From: Phanerodontia chrysosporium | Taxonomy: Eukaryota > Basidiomycota > Agaricomycetes > Polyporales > Phanerochaetaceae | DNA length: 64,000 nt | NCBI GenBank assembly: GCA_001910725.1 | Contig: MJGA01000050.1 | Location: 1-64,000 of the forward strand | Direction: 5' to 3' | Shown: positions 39,758-51,572 of the stretch, one piece after another | Position numbering within the stretch: position 1 is the first letter of the stretch | Layout of the letters: each line of letters begins with the position of its first letter | The notes under the pieces: generated by a model | What the model was told of the DNA's origin: nothing | Seen by the model: the letters and a program-made list of their open reading frames with translations, nothing else | Database searches by the model: none | Position numbers and translations under genes: made by a program

Positions 39758-42700
39758 CTACAGACAGAGCCTTGTGAGGATGTCTGCAACCATCAGGTCA
39801 GTCTGAACATGCTCTGGAGAGATCTGACCATCCTCTATCACATCGCGCAGCCAGTAGAGGCGCAGCTGCATGTGCTTCATTCGCCCAAAGTGCTCAGGAT
39901 TCTTGGCCACTGCAATAGCAGAGTTGTTATCCATGTAGAGCGTCGATGGGGAATGAGAGAGGTTGTAGCCAAACTCTGTGAGCAGATTGCGCATCCAGGC
40001 AATGTCCCGGCCGGCCTGATTGGCAGCCATGTACTCCGCTTCTGTAGTGGACTGAGCCACCACAGTCTGCAGCTTGCTGCTCCAGTCCACAGCACCAGTG
40101 CCCATCATGACCACATAATCACCGGTTGAGCGCAGTGTGTCAGAGTCCCCGGCATAGTCAGCATCCGAGTAGGTCACAAAGAGCTTCTTCACCGCAGCGG
40201 ACCCATAGGTGAGCTGCAAGTCCAGAGAGCCCTTGAAGTACCGGAAGAGGTGCTTGACTGCCTACCAATGGGCCTGGCCAGGGTTCGCATTGAAGCGAGC
40301 TAGCACAGAGACCGCATAGGCAATGTCAGAACGAGTGCAGGTGGCAAGGTACATGAGGGAGCCGACAGCGCTGATGTAGGGGAGATTCTGGATGGCAGCG
40401 CGATCTTCTCGAGTGGAGGACAGTCTGCTGTGGACAACCGCTTGCCAGGATCCATGGGTGTCTGCACAGAGGAGCAGGACGAGAACCCGTACTTCTCCAG
40501 CATGTCGAGGATGTACTGACGCTGCGAGATGGAGATGCGGCGGTTGGGGCGGTCTCGAGTGATCTGAATGCCTAGCAGAAAGGAAGTGGGACCCAGGTCG
40601 CGCAGCTTGTAGTGGCTGGATAGTTGTTGCACAATGCGATCGGTCTCAGCAGGACTAGTAGAGGCAATGGTAATGTCGTCGATAAAGACAGGCATGATGA
40701 TCCTGGTGGCGTCCCTGCGGTAGAGATAGAGCGAGGCGTCAGATTTGAGCCGGATAAAACCTAGGTCGCGCAATGTAGCGTGCAGAGTCTTGTTCCAGAC
40801 GCGCCCAGCTTGCTTGAGACCGTACAGTGCTTTCCTGAGCCGCAGAACGTCACCAGGTTGGCCAAAGTGGAAACCCTCTGGTTGCTGCATGTAGACCTCC
40901 TCTTCGAGTATGCCATTGGTGTAGGCGTTGGAGATGTCGATAGAGCGCAAGTCCAGGTCCTCGAGTGCGGACAGCGCAAGGACGATCCGGATTGAGGCCA
41001 TGCATGCTGTAGGGGTAAAGTCTCCACATAGTCGAAGCCAGATCACTGAGCATAGCCTTTGACCACAAGGCGGGCTTTGTAGCGTTCGAGCTCGCCGTCA
41101 GGGAGGAATTTCTGCGCAAAGACCCAGCGATTAGCGATGGCCTTCTTGCCAGGAGGAAGAGCGCAGGGCTCCCAAGTCTCATTGGCAAGGAGGGCATCGA
41201 TCTCAGCGTGGGCTGCCTGCTTCCACTCCTCTGCATCAGGCCGCTTCATCGCAGCACTCCAGCTATCCAGCCAAGTGTCACCTGCAGCTGCAGCCTTGAG
41301 GCAGAGCTCCTCTGTGGAGGCATCTGACAGTGGAACGTCCTCCTCTTGACAAGGTTCCTCAGCAATGGGCTCTGGCTGAGCTGGCTGAGCTGGCTGTGAA
41401 GGCTGGCCAGACGAGGTTGGCTTGACCTTCCACCATTCACCAGGAGGCTTAATGGTGCGCCTGGGACGAGACTCTGCCAGTGAAGGCTGAGTGCCAGATG
41501 GGCCGGACTGAGGCTCAGAAGGAGCTGATGACCGTGAGCGACCTCGGCGAGGTGGAGATGATGCCTGGCGCTGTGACGATGGCCCTGCACGCTGTGACTG
41601 TCTGCCACGGGAGGCGACTGACTTGCCTCGCCTGGGAGCAGGTGGTGTGGCTGGGGGCTCTGGAGAGGGAGCCTGGGGCGAGAGATGGGCGGAGGTGTGC
41701 GAGGTGCTGCTGTTCTGGTGCCTGTGGCTCTGGTGGTGGTGGAGGCGCAGCAGGCTCGGGTTGCGCATTAGAAGACCCCTCCCCCCAACACGAGGCTGTG
41801 GCGCATCCTCACCAGTAGTAAACTCGTAGTACTCTGGTTCAGACGGCGTGGGAGCCCTATCGGGAGGGTGGGCGCGGAAAGGAGGGATATCCGACCAGTT
41901 CTTCAAGCCAGGGAAGTACCGCTCATCGAAGATGGCGCGCTCTGAGATGGTAACCTGCGTGGTGGCTGGGTTGTAGAACTTCCAGCCCTTGTAGCCCGCA
42001 GGGTAGCCAATGAAGATGGACTTCTCCGAGTGTGAACCCAGCGCACACCGCTTGTCGTTCTGCACATGCACATAAGCGAGGCAACCCCAAACGCGCAGAT
42101 GGGAGACATCCGGCTTGCGGCCATGGAAGGCCTGGTAGGGAGTAATGCCAGGCAGCGCGGAGGTGGGACACCAGTTGAGGACATGTACCAGGGCAGACAG
42201 AGCCTCGCCCCAGAAGGAGGGAGGCAGCCCAGCTTCAGCTAGCATGGTGGTGATGTCCTCAGAGAGAACACGGTTGAACTGCTCTGCCACACCGTTCTGC
42301 TGTGGCCTGTCGCGCACAGTGTGCTGCCGCTCGATGCCGTGCTCGTTGCAGAAGTCCTCGAGCTCCTTGCTCATGTACTCGCCGCCCTTGTCGTCCCTGA
42401 GAGCACCAATACGCTGCTGCGTCTGGTTCTCCGCGTGGGCCTTGAACTGCTTGAACGCAGCAGTGGCCTCTCCCTTTGTCTTGAGCAGCATGACCGCTCG
42501 CAGACGCGTGGAGTCGTCGATGAAGGTGATCCAGTAGCGGTAGCCAGAGTTGGTGCAGACAGGCAGAGGGCCATGGACATCAGAGTGGATGAGCTGAAGT
42601 GGCCGGGAGGCTCTGTTGGACGACGAGGAAAAGGGCGCAGCGTTGAGCTTGCCAGAGAGGCAGGGCTCACAGATGGGGTCCGCTTCTGCCCTGGAGTCGA

Positions 42701-43064
42701 GCTTCATGCCAGTGAATATGCCGTCCTTCAGCAAGCTCCGGATGCTCTGAATGTGCGCATACGCGAAGCGACGATGCCAGAGGGTCTCATCCATGGGGAG
42801 TGTCGAGATGGAGGTGGCCTGGGCGGACTCTGAGGTTCGAATGACCGTCCCATCGAGGTAGGCAGTGCAAGTGGCCCTAATGGACGCAGTGAAGAGGGTC
42901 TGGCCGCTGTGCTCGAAGTCGAGGTGCTTGGAATAGAAACCGTGCTGAGACGTGAGATACAGGACTGAGAAGAGATTCGAGCCAAGCTCTGGTACATGCA
43001 ACACTCCACTGAACTCCACAGTGCACACTGCCTTTCCCTGGACTACTGGAGCAAACGCCACCAT
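39758..43064 (-). pseudogene. Copia-E pol: integrase, RT, RNase H
   Basis: Minus strand. Integrase: WHRRFAYAHI..CEPCLSGK and DDE core (IHSDVHGP, RDDKGGEYM, NGVAEQFNR), 42820-42200. Linker rich in Ser/Pro/Arg (41830-41430). RT from about 41170 (NRWVFAQKF), stop TGA at 41045-41043, a frame change near 41020, active site VFIDDITI intact (about 40690), second frame change near 40400, TAG near 40264 (Q expected). RNase H: TYSDADYAGD (about 40170), STTEAEYMAA (about 40040), MDNNSAIAVAK. The last frame change lies near 39775. Inactive, but only lightly damaged. Confidence 0.9.
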
Positions 43065-44085
43065 TCATACGCCTTCAGAGTACACTATGGTCTCATTAAC
43101 AAGGCGCACAGCGACCCGGAGAGGCTTGTAGTTGCGGATCCAGTGCTTGTGGGGCGTCATATGAAGTCCAGAGGAGGTGAGTGGCGGGATCATGTGTGGC
43201 AGAGTGTGCAGTGTGACGCACAGAGGCTTGGCCAGCGGACTCAGAAGGGAGTTCCTGAGCCGCAGCAGCGGTGGCGGTGGCCTTGGGCTTGTTCTTGCCG
43301 CGCTGCTTTTTCTTCTCCTCGATGTCTTGGCGTGCCTTCTCCTTGTCGCGCTTGTAGCGGAAGCACAGCTCCTGAGAGTGACCAGGGATATCACAGTACG
43401 CGCAGGGAGCGTTGTTGGTGGCCTGGAATGCATTGGCGGCGAGCACAGAGGCGCTGCCATGTGCGGTAGAGCGAGAACGAAGAGCCTCCTCGTTGACAAA
43501 GGCGGACTGGAGCGATTCCTTGTCGAACTTGTCCAGGAGCTGGAGAGACAAGGCGAAATTGGCGTAGGAGTCAGGAAGGGCCCGGATCATGCACATGCAG
43601 GTGAGTTCCTTGTCCAGCTCATCCAGATCGAAGCTGTTTGGCCTGAGGTTCTTGACCTTCTGCATGGCGCCTGCAATCTCGCTTATCAGAGACGACAGGG
43701 ACTCGTTCACTTCCATCCTGATGGAGAGGAACTCCTCCCAGGCGTTGAAGCGCATGCCAGGCTTCTTCTGCAGGTGCACAGACTCGAGGGTGGCCCACAT
43801 CTTCACAGGGTCTTCGAGATGGTCTTGCACATGGATTTTCTGCTCCTCGGAGAGAGAGAGGTAGATTCCACTGGCTGTCTTCACTACCTTCTCATCAAAT
43901 GCCTCCATTGTTGCTACTTCCTCCGCTGTGGGTATCTTGGAGTTGACTGGGGTGGGGCGCAGCTCCTTGCCCTTAACAAGGTGGAAGCAGCCTTTGGTCA
44001 TGAGGAGAGCTAGGCAATTCCCACTCCATTGGCGGTAGTTGCCTGTGTGGAGCTTCTCGAAGCGGTGGGAGGTGTCTGAGGACAT
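43065..44085 (-). pseudogene. Copia-E gag and protease remnant
   Basis: ATG at 44085 (MSSDTSHRFEKLHTGNY..), UBN2-type Copia gag, zinc knuckle CAYCDIPGHSQELC (about 43390). The frame ends at 43096. The protease follows in another frame, where the usual DSGA-type box reads TSSGLHMTPH (about 43165), so the catalytic Asp is gone and bases are lost. A TGA near 43067 separates this part from integrase. Confidence 0.85.
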
Positions 44086-44358
44086 GGTGAAGGTCGTGGT
44101 GTGAGGAGGGAGCGGTGAAAGCGGGGGAAAGTCGAGTGGCAAGGTTGAGTGGCCCACGTGGTCCAAGCTTGAGTGGCCCAGGCTGATTACTTAATCTGCA
44201 TTGCAGATGGTGGTTGTTAATGACAGAGTTGGTCTTCACAGACAGTGGTTGATGGGTCAAATGCGTGAGTGACGTGGTGGAAGCAGGGGATAGCAATTGG
44301 GGAATGTGTGGCTCTTGTGAAGGCGAGGTTGGGGATGTAGTGTCGCAGTTAGAGCGCA

Positions 44359-44370
44359 GGACTCATAACC
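44359..44370 (-). other. Primer-binding site of Copia-E
   Basis: GGTTATGAGTCC right after the 5' LTR, the same anticodon-arm type site as in Copia-D with one change. Confidence 0.6.
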
Positions 44371-44661
44371 TATTAAATGACAGAGGTAAACTTGACTACA
44401 GGGGTGCTCGGAATCGCACTGGTGGTAGTAAATAAGTAACTAAAGAGCCCAGGGCACTACCCCAGGGTTTTTATACTATCCTACAGATCAGAGTATCAAC
44501 TAAGAACAAAGGAGCATAGACAAAAAGAGACAAAGAAAGAAGTACAAAGCAAATCCCTTCATGAGGGCCACTGCACCTGGTCAATGCACCTACTACTGCA
44601 CTGGACCATTGGCTGCCACTGAGGGTAGAGGAGTGGTTGCATCACGATGACACAACTAACA
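44371..44661 (-). repeat. LTR of family A, copy 8 (5' LTR of Copia-E)
   Basis: 291 bp, short form, plus strand TATTAAATGACAGAGG..CACAACTAACA. Lacks the internal duplication present in the 3' LTR. Confidence 0.88.
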
Positions 44662-45531
44662 AGAGGATCACTGATGCATCTTCTTCTGATTGGACAGCCA
44701 ACCAGGCACAAGTGGACGCCCTGCACTCTATCGGTGCCAACACCTTTAAATATATTCCACAGCCCAACGGCGCCATTTTCTTTGGTCTCGGCAGTGGTCC
44801 GTGGTCGACTCTTGCATAATGGGGCTCAGTTCTGGTGCAATAAAAGGCAATGCTCGTCTAGCTTATGCTGTGAGGTGCACTCACCCATTTTATTCTACGA
44901 GTCCTATGTGATCACAATATATTAGCACCATGGAAGCCCACACTCACTCATGGACGACGGCTTCACACGGTCTTAACTATGTCATCACGATTATGATGAC
45001 TACTTTACGAATGTACTGCTCGTGCCTGTAAGAACACGGATGGGGGTTCGACATAGACCCTCCGTCAGGTCTCATGGACGTGCTCAAGCTGAGGATTGGT
45101 AAATGAGAATATGAAAGTTTGAAACAGATTCTTATTCATCATGTAGACATTTCGCCTTCACTGTCTGATTATCCAGGCATTGCTATTGCTACTACCACTC
45201 ATGATTTCCATAGCCTACTCACATTCATTAGCCATTCGTCACTGCGTCTCCTTGCTCTCCACGCTGCATTTTTTCTCCTTGGCAGATTGCTTGTTGTTCG
45301 TCATTTTCATGCCCATGATGTACTCTTCGCTCAAGAGCCAATGTACTCTGTCTATGTCATAACATTCAGCATCGCTGCCTGGTGATGTTTGTAACCATTT
45401 GTGAAGCATGTCCTGTCGATATTCCTTCATAGTCACCTGGTTGTGTTTTTCCTGTGATGCACTGCAGAGAAATGAGATGCATGTAGGAATGTTCCCACTT
45501 GACTCACGTCAGCAGTATATCGTGGTTCATG
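44662..45531. other. Unassigned stretch right of Copia-E
   Basis: A short plus-strand reading frame up to 44819 (..YIPQPNGAIFFGLGSGPW..) looks protein-like and may be part of a host gene cut by Copia-E. A minus-strand frame at 45436-45239 (EYRQDMLHKWLQTSPGSD..) also looks like a fragment of an old protein. I recognise neither. Confidence 0.3.
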
Positions 45532-45819
45532 TGTTAGTTGTGTCATTGTGATGCAACCACTCCTCTGCCCTCAGTGACACCCAGTGGCCCAGTGCAGTGG
45601 CCAGGTGCAGTGGCCCTCATGGGCCACTGACAAAGGACTCGCTTTGTACTTCTTCCTTTGTCTCTTTGCGCCTTTGCTCCTTTGTCCTTAATTGAGCCTC
45701 GACCTGTAGGATAGTATATAAACCCTGGAGGTAGTGTCTGAGCCCTTCAGCTGCTCACCCACTACCACCAGTGTGATTCAGGGCACTCCTGTAGTTCAGT
45801 TTATCTCCTACATCGAACA
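45532..45819 (+). repeat. Solo LTR, family A, copy 2
   Basis: 288 bp, TGTTAGTTGTGTC..CATCGAACA. Flanks TCATG (45527-45531) and CCATG (45820-45824), a duplication with one transition. Confidence 0.88.
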
Positions 45820-46061
45820 CCATGACAAGAGTCAAACAAGATGTGCCTGCCAAACAAAGAAAGAAACCTGCCCCCGACCCACCATGGACTACCAACGCCG
45901 TCCTCGCCTTGACAATAATGATCAATGTCCTCGTTTGCTACCAGGCGGCATGAGATAGCTTGCTAGGTCTTTCTCAACTCTGCCAGCACACATGCAAGAT
46001 CATGCATGCTGACAACAACCTCTGGCGGCGAGCCTTCGAAGTCGATCCTGAGCAATGAATG
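45820..46061 (+). other. Protein-like remnant between two solo LTRs
   Basis: From ATG 45822 a short frame (MTRVKQDVPAKQRKKP..) ends at TGA 45951. It continues in the same frame as SLLGLSQLCQHTCKIMHAD.. NLWRRAFEVDPE, again F-box-like. Weak. Confidence 0.22.
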
Positions 46062-46351
46062 TGTTCAATGTAGGAGCTTAACTCGACTAAAGGAGTGCCC
46101 TCAATCACACTGGTGGTAGTGGGTGAGAAACTGAAGGGCTCAGGTACTACCCCCAGTGTTATATACTATCATACAAGTCAGAGTCTTAACTAAGGACAAA
46201 GGAACGAAAGCGAAAAGAGACAAAGGAAGAAGTACAAAGCAGTGGCCCATGAGGGCCACTGCACATGGTCAATGCACCTGGCCACTGCACTGGGCCACTG
46301 AGTGCCACTGAGGGCAGAGGAGTGGTTGCATCACAAAGGACACAACTAACA
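46062..46351 (-). repeat. Solo LTR, family A, copy 3
   Basis: 290 bp short form, plus strand TGTTCAATGTAGG..CACAACTAACA. Exact duplication GAATG (46057-46061, 46352-46356). Confidence 0.93.
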
Positions 46352-46356
46352 GAATG

Positions 46357-46659
46357 ATCATATCTGCCGATGAAGAGCACATCCGTGCAGTACAGGATTT
46401 GGAGATTGCCCCCCTAGCATCCCAGCTGATCTGAGGATCGTGGAGAATACAAGTTCTGTCAAGCTACGGTCACCCAATGCCTCCACAAACGGCGATTAGA
46501 TGCTACCTTGCGAGGTATTACATTCCCCACAAGGATGTCAGGTACATCACAACAGAGTGTGATTCATTCCCTCTTACATCCTATCAGTTAGACCCTCAGA
46601 GATTTGGCCCGTAGTATTCCGAAGGGTCTAACGATCCCTGACAACAACCTGGTATTCAA
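46357..46659. other. Unassigned stretch between family A LTRs
   Basis: About 300 bp with no ORF I can support; possible protein remnant near 46600 (RSIPKGLTIPDNNLVFN). Confidence 0.3.
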
Positions 46660-46788
46660 TGTTCGTTGTAGGAGATAAACTCGACTACAGAAGTGCCCTG
46701 AATCACACTGGTGGTGGTGGGTGAGCAACTAAGTGTATTGGAGCGAAGAGAGAACTACTGATCTGGTGGTAGTGAATAAGCAACTGAG
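46660..46788 (-). repeat. Truncated LTR of family A, copy 4
   Basis: About 129 bp of the end of a long-form family A LTR (plus strand TGTTCGTTGTAGG..GAGCAACTGA), broken at about 46788, where the flank of the Harbinger gene begins. Confidence 0.8.
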
Positions 46789-47070
46789 GCTCTGATCGGC
46801 ACTGCTCCATTCAACGAACGGCGCTGTTCACGGGGGGTCCGGTTCGTGGGCACTTTGGCAGCGTGACATCTAAATAGAGTAGTTGGCTGATAATAAATAA
46901 GATTGCACCCATCAGCTCTTATCTTGCGTGCAATCGCTGCCATATCCTTTGCTCACTGTGGTCTCCCACACTTCTACCATGCTCCCCTGTGCATCTATAG
47001 CCTCCAACCTCTCTCAAACTCATATCTGCAGGTTTGTGGCTTATTGGTTCTTGCTGCAGGTGTAGCAGCA

Positions 47071-48350
47071 ATGACTGACAGCCAACATCGCTACAATTCC
47101 ATCCTATACCATGACTCTGTTCGCACAGGAGAGATGTGGGTGCGCGGGCTCCTTCGAGGTCACCCTGATCACATCCATAATACCCTAGGGTTCAGTGCTG
47201 AGGTCTTCATAGCCCTTTGCGCTGAATTTGCTGAAAGGTGTGGTCTTAAAGACTCTCGATTTGTGAGTCTTGAAGAGCTGGTTGCTATGTTTCTGTACTT
47301 TAGACAACGCTGTGCAAACAAGCGAGATATTGCAGAGCAGTTTCAACATAGTGGCGGTACAGTTTCCTAGTATTTGATCTTCTAATTCCTCATGACTGGT
47401 GTTAATATTATCGACAGCTGCATTCACAATGTTTTGGTAGCTGTCATGTCACGTGACTTCCTTGGCTGGCAGATCAAGCTCCCAAAGCCTTCCCAGCTTC
47501 CAATACCAACCTTTGCCGACAATCCACGATTCTATCCACTTTTCGTGTACGCCCTTAAAGCCATTGATGGCACTCATGTCAAGGTCTATCCACCAACTGA
47601 GATTGCAAAGCGATTTCACGACCGACATGGAAATTTTTGCATGAATGTTCTGTCAGCCTGCACATGGGACATGCGATTCGGCTACATTATGTCTGGCTGG
47701 GAGGGAAGCGCAACAGATAGCCGAATGTATGAGCAAGCACGCAAGACTGATTTTTCGATCCCAAATGGCTATTATTACCTTGCAGATGCTGGTTTTCCAT
47801 CTTGTAGTGCGCTTATGGTTCCATACCACGATGTGCGGTACCATTTGCGAGAATGGAGCGTAGCAAATATGAGGTAGGTTATGTCATACATATATATTCT
47901 GCATTACTAATATAATATAGACCACAAAATGCACAAGAGCTTTTTAATTTACGCCATTCATAATTTCAGTCTGTTATTGAGTGCAACTTCTCAGTAGCCA
48001 AGCGCAAGTTCAAGATAATGTCGCAAGGTGCAGAATACTCCTTGCCCACACAAGCACGTTTTTTTTCCAGCATTTGGCGCAATTTTCAATTTTATCAGCA
48101 TGTACGACCTGTGTCCAGAAATATTCACTCCGACAGATATCAATAACATGGGCAATGCTGATGTGGAGAATGGACAAAGTGGTAGAGGTGATGTAAAGGT
48201 GATTCTGAGGATTTTGAGTCTGCAGAGCTTGCTATGAGAATAACAGCTAAAGAGCGACATGAAGCAGAGGAGCGTAGGAATGCAATTGCACAAGCAATGT
48301 GGAATAGCTATCAGGCCTGGCTTCAAGAGCATAATAATATCACAATGTAG
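47071..48350 (+). pseudogene. PIF/Harbinger DDE transposase
   Basis: Plus-strand nuclease of the HARBI1 type, which cuts and rejoins transposon ends in the nucleus. Likely ATG at 47071 (MTDSQHRYN..). Introns 47370-47417 and 47874-47920 join the frame smoothly (GGTVSY-CIHN; ANMR-PQNAQ). Catalytic DDE triad: AIDGTHVK (about 47560), GWEGSATDSRMY (about 47700), VIECNFSVAKRKF (about 47975). The C-terminus AIAQAMWNSYQAW is typical. One stop, TAA 47961-47963, lies just before the last catalytic residue, one C to T change from CAA, and a frame change occurs near 48190. An upstream frame (from 46903) could be a 5' exon. Terminal repeats were not found. Confidence 0.88.
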
Positions 48351-48437
48351 TTAATTAGATGAACTCTATTCTATCATAAACGAGTGGCTACAGTTGGCAT
48401 GAGATTAAGAAAAAAGTAACAAGCGTGTTCAAATTGT

Positions 48438-49631
48438 CTAAGCGGCTTTTTTGAGCCTTTCCAGCTCATTTCTCAGCCAGATGGAACATGCAGCATAAAA
48501 AGCAGGTGGGAAACTAAGGTACTCATCTGCAAGCCGAGCATTATCACACCAGATACATGGGACAAGAGCAAGCTCGGCCATAGTGAGTTGTTCCTCTTAA
48601 AGAATAGTTTCGAATGCAAGCCAGTGTTTGTTAACCTGTGGAGCAGGGTTTGGGGTGGACACAGATGGTGCAGATGAAGGAAGAAGAGCAGCTGCAATAT
48701 TGTTTACTGCTGCAGCAAGTGCTGTCATGGGTGATTCCTGCTTTCCATGCCCACGACTTGATTAACTACTTGCTGGAGTGCTGCTGCGCCTCTGTCAATC
48801 CAGCTCTGCTTCAGTGTCTGGTCCAGAGTTCTATACCCTGTCTGAGGTGCTGAGAGAGTACTCTGATACAGATACGAATAAGTAAATGAATAAAATATGC
48901 TGCACAAAAGCGCACCTGTGAGGCATTACTAAAGCCTTCATTCTCCTCCTCATTCTCCTCTTCCTCCCTATTCTCTTGCTCTTGCTCCTCCATCTCCAAG
49001 TCATCTTCTTGTGTTTGCTCTGCCTGGGACTTCTGATTGACTGGAGCATTAGAGCTATTACCAGTGGAAATGGCAAATTCGCCCGTTGTGACTTGATCAC
49101 CAGCCAGTTCGTAGATCATGCCGTAGAGGGGAAAGCTTTGATTCTGGCACCACCCAAGCTTCTTCTTATTTTGTGTCTGAGCTTGACATCAGTAATCTGT
49201 ACGTTAGAAATGTGAAAACAGGGCGCACCTGCCAAGTACGTCCTCAAGTCTCCTCATTTGCAATAACTCGGTACCTCTCATGATCCCAGGAGAAACCAGA
49301 CCCAAATTCATTTCTCAAGAACTGGAGGATGATCTTGAAGCGTCCATATAGTTGTATATCATGTCAGAACTCGGAGTATAATAGAATATATCATTAAACT
49401 CACAAATGATCAATGGTCCTTGCATTGCTGAGCTGTGACAGGCTGTCCCATCTCCTTAGATACAGCCTCAGCAGCCAGATTTTAGCTAGACGACTTCCAG
49501 CTGTTGCCTGATTTTTTTCCAAGGTCGATCTCAGACTGAAGAACCTGCAGTATGGCCTTGTCAAGATGAGAAGTCCATGTGATGGGTGGTTTCTGGGTCT
49601 TCTTGGATACAGATGATGCTGATTTGGGCAT
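48438..49631 (-). pseudogene. Myb/SANT-like partner protein of the Harbinger element
   Basis: Minus strand, convergent with the transposase and 87 bp from its end, the pairing usual for PIF/Harbinger, where this protein binds DNA and helps import the transposase. ATG at 49631 (MPKSASSVSKKTQK..). The N-terminal Myb/SANT-like part (ITWTSHLDKAILQVLQSE.. QQCKDH) is followed by introns near 49410-49340 and 49230-49195. Then come an acidic stretch (EEENEEENEG) and a C-terminal helical domain (LADEYLSFPPAFYAACSI). Stops: TAG near 49486, TAA near 48598, both C to T. It ends at TAG 48440-48438. Confidence 0.75.
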
Positions 49632-49639
49632 TAAATAAA

Positions 49640-50158
49640 ATGAAAGGGTTTTATTAAGTGTAAAAGTAAGGACAGTGTGTATAGAAATGTGTACAAGCTT
49701 AAGGGAGTGAGCTCCGATGCATGCTGAGGCTTGAGCATATGCTGCTCAAATTGTACAATTATTATTACAGGTATATTATCCTGATACCACATAATAAAAT
49801 CACATACTGCATACATGTATCAGTGTGCAATGCAGGAGAGTTCTTGAGATGTATACTGGTAGTTGTACATATTACAGGACTGTTGATTGTGTCATCTGTA
49901 ACAGTCGGTATGATAAATCAGAAATCCTTCGAATAGCACTCCATTCTGGCAAGATTATCACAGCATGTAAGTATATAAATGTGGCTTGAATACAGTACAA
50001 TGTTACATGGTGACATCCAGTGCACAAAGAAGAACTATACCGCAGACAGCAGGAATGACATAGCAGGAATATGAGAACTTGACATACAGCAGTAATCCCA
50101 ATGCAGCACCCTTATTGTATTAGTGACGAAGATTTGCGTCAATCTGGGCGCCTGAGAT
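49640..50158. other. Unassigned stretch right of the Harbinger pair
   Basis: AT-rich, no ORF I would call. The right end of the Harbinger element should lie here, but I could not find an inverted repeat matching the left side. Confidence 0.35.
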
Positions 50159-51162
50159 TCAAGAAGTGGTCGGACTCACCGCTGGCACAAGCGCAAGCTG
50201 ATAATCTTCAATAGCCTTGATCGCTTCGGCCACCATGGTGTCCTCAAAGTTGAAGCAACCCAAAGTGCGCAGGATAGCGACAGTCTCATGCTTGCATTTT
50301 GAATCCATGTCAGTGATCTCTAGATGCTGAACGAAGTCCACTATGGACAAGAGTGCGGGTGGGTTGACAGAGTGCAGCAAGTGTCAGGCTATCTTCGTCC
50401 ACCAGTGTTCTTGCCATGACGTCAAGCAGCGAGCATAATATTCACAAGGCATCCTTGTGACATCCGGTGCAAAGATAGCCAGTCAAAGGCACTGGGTTGA
50501 GAGTGCCTCCTTCAATTTCGTGAGCGTGATGCACACCTTGAACCCCAGCTTGTACGTATCATCGTCATCCAGATCGAAGAAGTTGTCTTCATGAGAGCCT
50601 GGAAGGCTTGTGCTACCCATTGAGGAATGCAAAACTTGCGCGAGAGTTTGACATGGTCCGGTGCGGAGAGCAACGCTGAACTGAGCCCCTGGGTTGCCCA
50701 AGCTGTTGCTGCTGGCATTTCTCACAGGTGCGCCAACCGCATGACAGCGATGAGCATCTGCATAGGACAGGGTTGAACTGGCCAGCTACAGAATGAACTA
50801 AGATCACTGATCGCATTTACTGTGCGCGCAGGAAGTGGAGCTGACCAGTGAATAGATAGTCAAAAAGATGGTCCATCTTCTGCGTAGTGACCAGAGGGCA
50901 AAGATTCAGCACAATAGGTGCTTCGAAGCAAGTTTCCTCCTTGAGGTCAGTAGAAGTGTCAGCGTCAGGTGGCGTGCTGAGCATGTCCTTCCATACCATG
51001 GATTGCATGGTGAGCACGCATTGAAACACTGCGTACACCACGTTTTCCACCTAATAATCTCGTTAGCTTATGAGCACGGTCATGCAGAGCTGGAATACAA
51101 ACCTGAATGGACAAGTCTGCCCCATCATAGAAGTGTAATGGGCTCTGCTCCTTTGACGACAC
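50159..51162 (-). pseudogene. BTB/POZ domain protein, decayed
   Basis: Minus strand. Exon 51162-51103 (MSSKEQSPLHFYDGADLSIQ) joins by a 52-nt intron to 51050 (VENVVYAVFQCVL..), then IVLNLCPLVTTQKMDHLFDYL. This is the BTB/POZ fold for protein-protein contacts as found in large basidiomycete families. The C-terminal parts fit as well: RKFCIPQWVAQAF (about 50640) and CKHETVAILRTLG (about 50300). Frame changes near 50600 and TGA codons near 50492 and 50385 (CGA expected) suggest a pseudogene. It could still be a spliced gene with some introns missed. Confidence 0.62.
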
Positions 51163-51224
51163 TGGCTGGTCACTCTGTGGCGCAGTGTTGTTCTAATCGG
51201 CATCCCCACTAGCTAACACGACAG

Positions 51225-51567
51225 TGTTCAATCTAGGAGCTAAACTCGACTACAGAAGTGCCCTGAATCACACTGGTGGTAGTGGGTGAGCAACTGAGTG
51301 TATTGGAGCGAAGGGAGAACTACTGACCTGGTGGTAGTGGGTGAGCAACTGAAGGGCTCAGGCACTACCCCCAGGGTTTATATACTATCCTACAAGTCAG
51401 AGTCTTAACTAAGGACAAAGGAATGAAAGCGAAAAGAGACAAAGGAAGAAGTACAAAGCAGTGGCCCATGAGGGCCACTGCACATAGTCAATGCACCTGG
51501 CCACTGCACTGGGCCACTGAGTGCCACTGAGGGCAGAGTGGTTGCATTACAAAGGACACAACTAACA
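51225..51567 (-). repeat. Solo LTR, family A, copy 5
   Basis: 343 bp long form, plus strand TGTTCAATCTAGG..CACAACTAACA. Flanks GACAG (51220-51224) and GGCAG (51568-51572), a duplication with one transition. Confidence 0.88.
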
Positions 51568-51572
51568 GGCAG

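Larger units (their letters stand above)
39322..44661 (-). mobile_element. Copia-E: full-length Copia element with unlike LTRs
   Basis: 5.3 kb on the minus strand: 5' LTR 44661-44371, primer-binding site, gag, PR remnant, integrase, RT, RNase H, purine tract (CATCAGGGGGGAG), 3' LTR 39662-39322. The two LTRs belong to different size forms of family A and the flanks (CAAAC and AGAGG) do not match, so this copy is probably recombinant. Several stops and frameshifts. Confidence 0.9.

Noticed and set aside
43177..44013. 278-codon plus-strand ORF over Copia-E gag
   Set aside because: Antisense shadow of the UBN2-type gag; no recognisable motif.
46186..46380. Short minus-strand ORFs in family A LTRs
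   Set aside because: LTR sequence, repeated at each copy; no independent gene.
49640..50158. Right terminal inverted repeat of the Harbinger element
   Set aside because: I compared it with the region left of the transposase by eye and found no convincing match.
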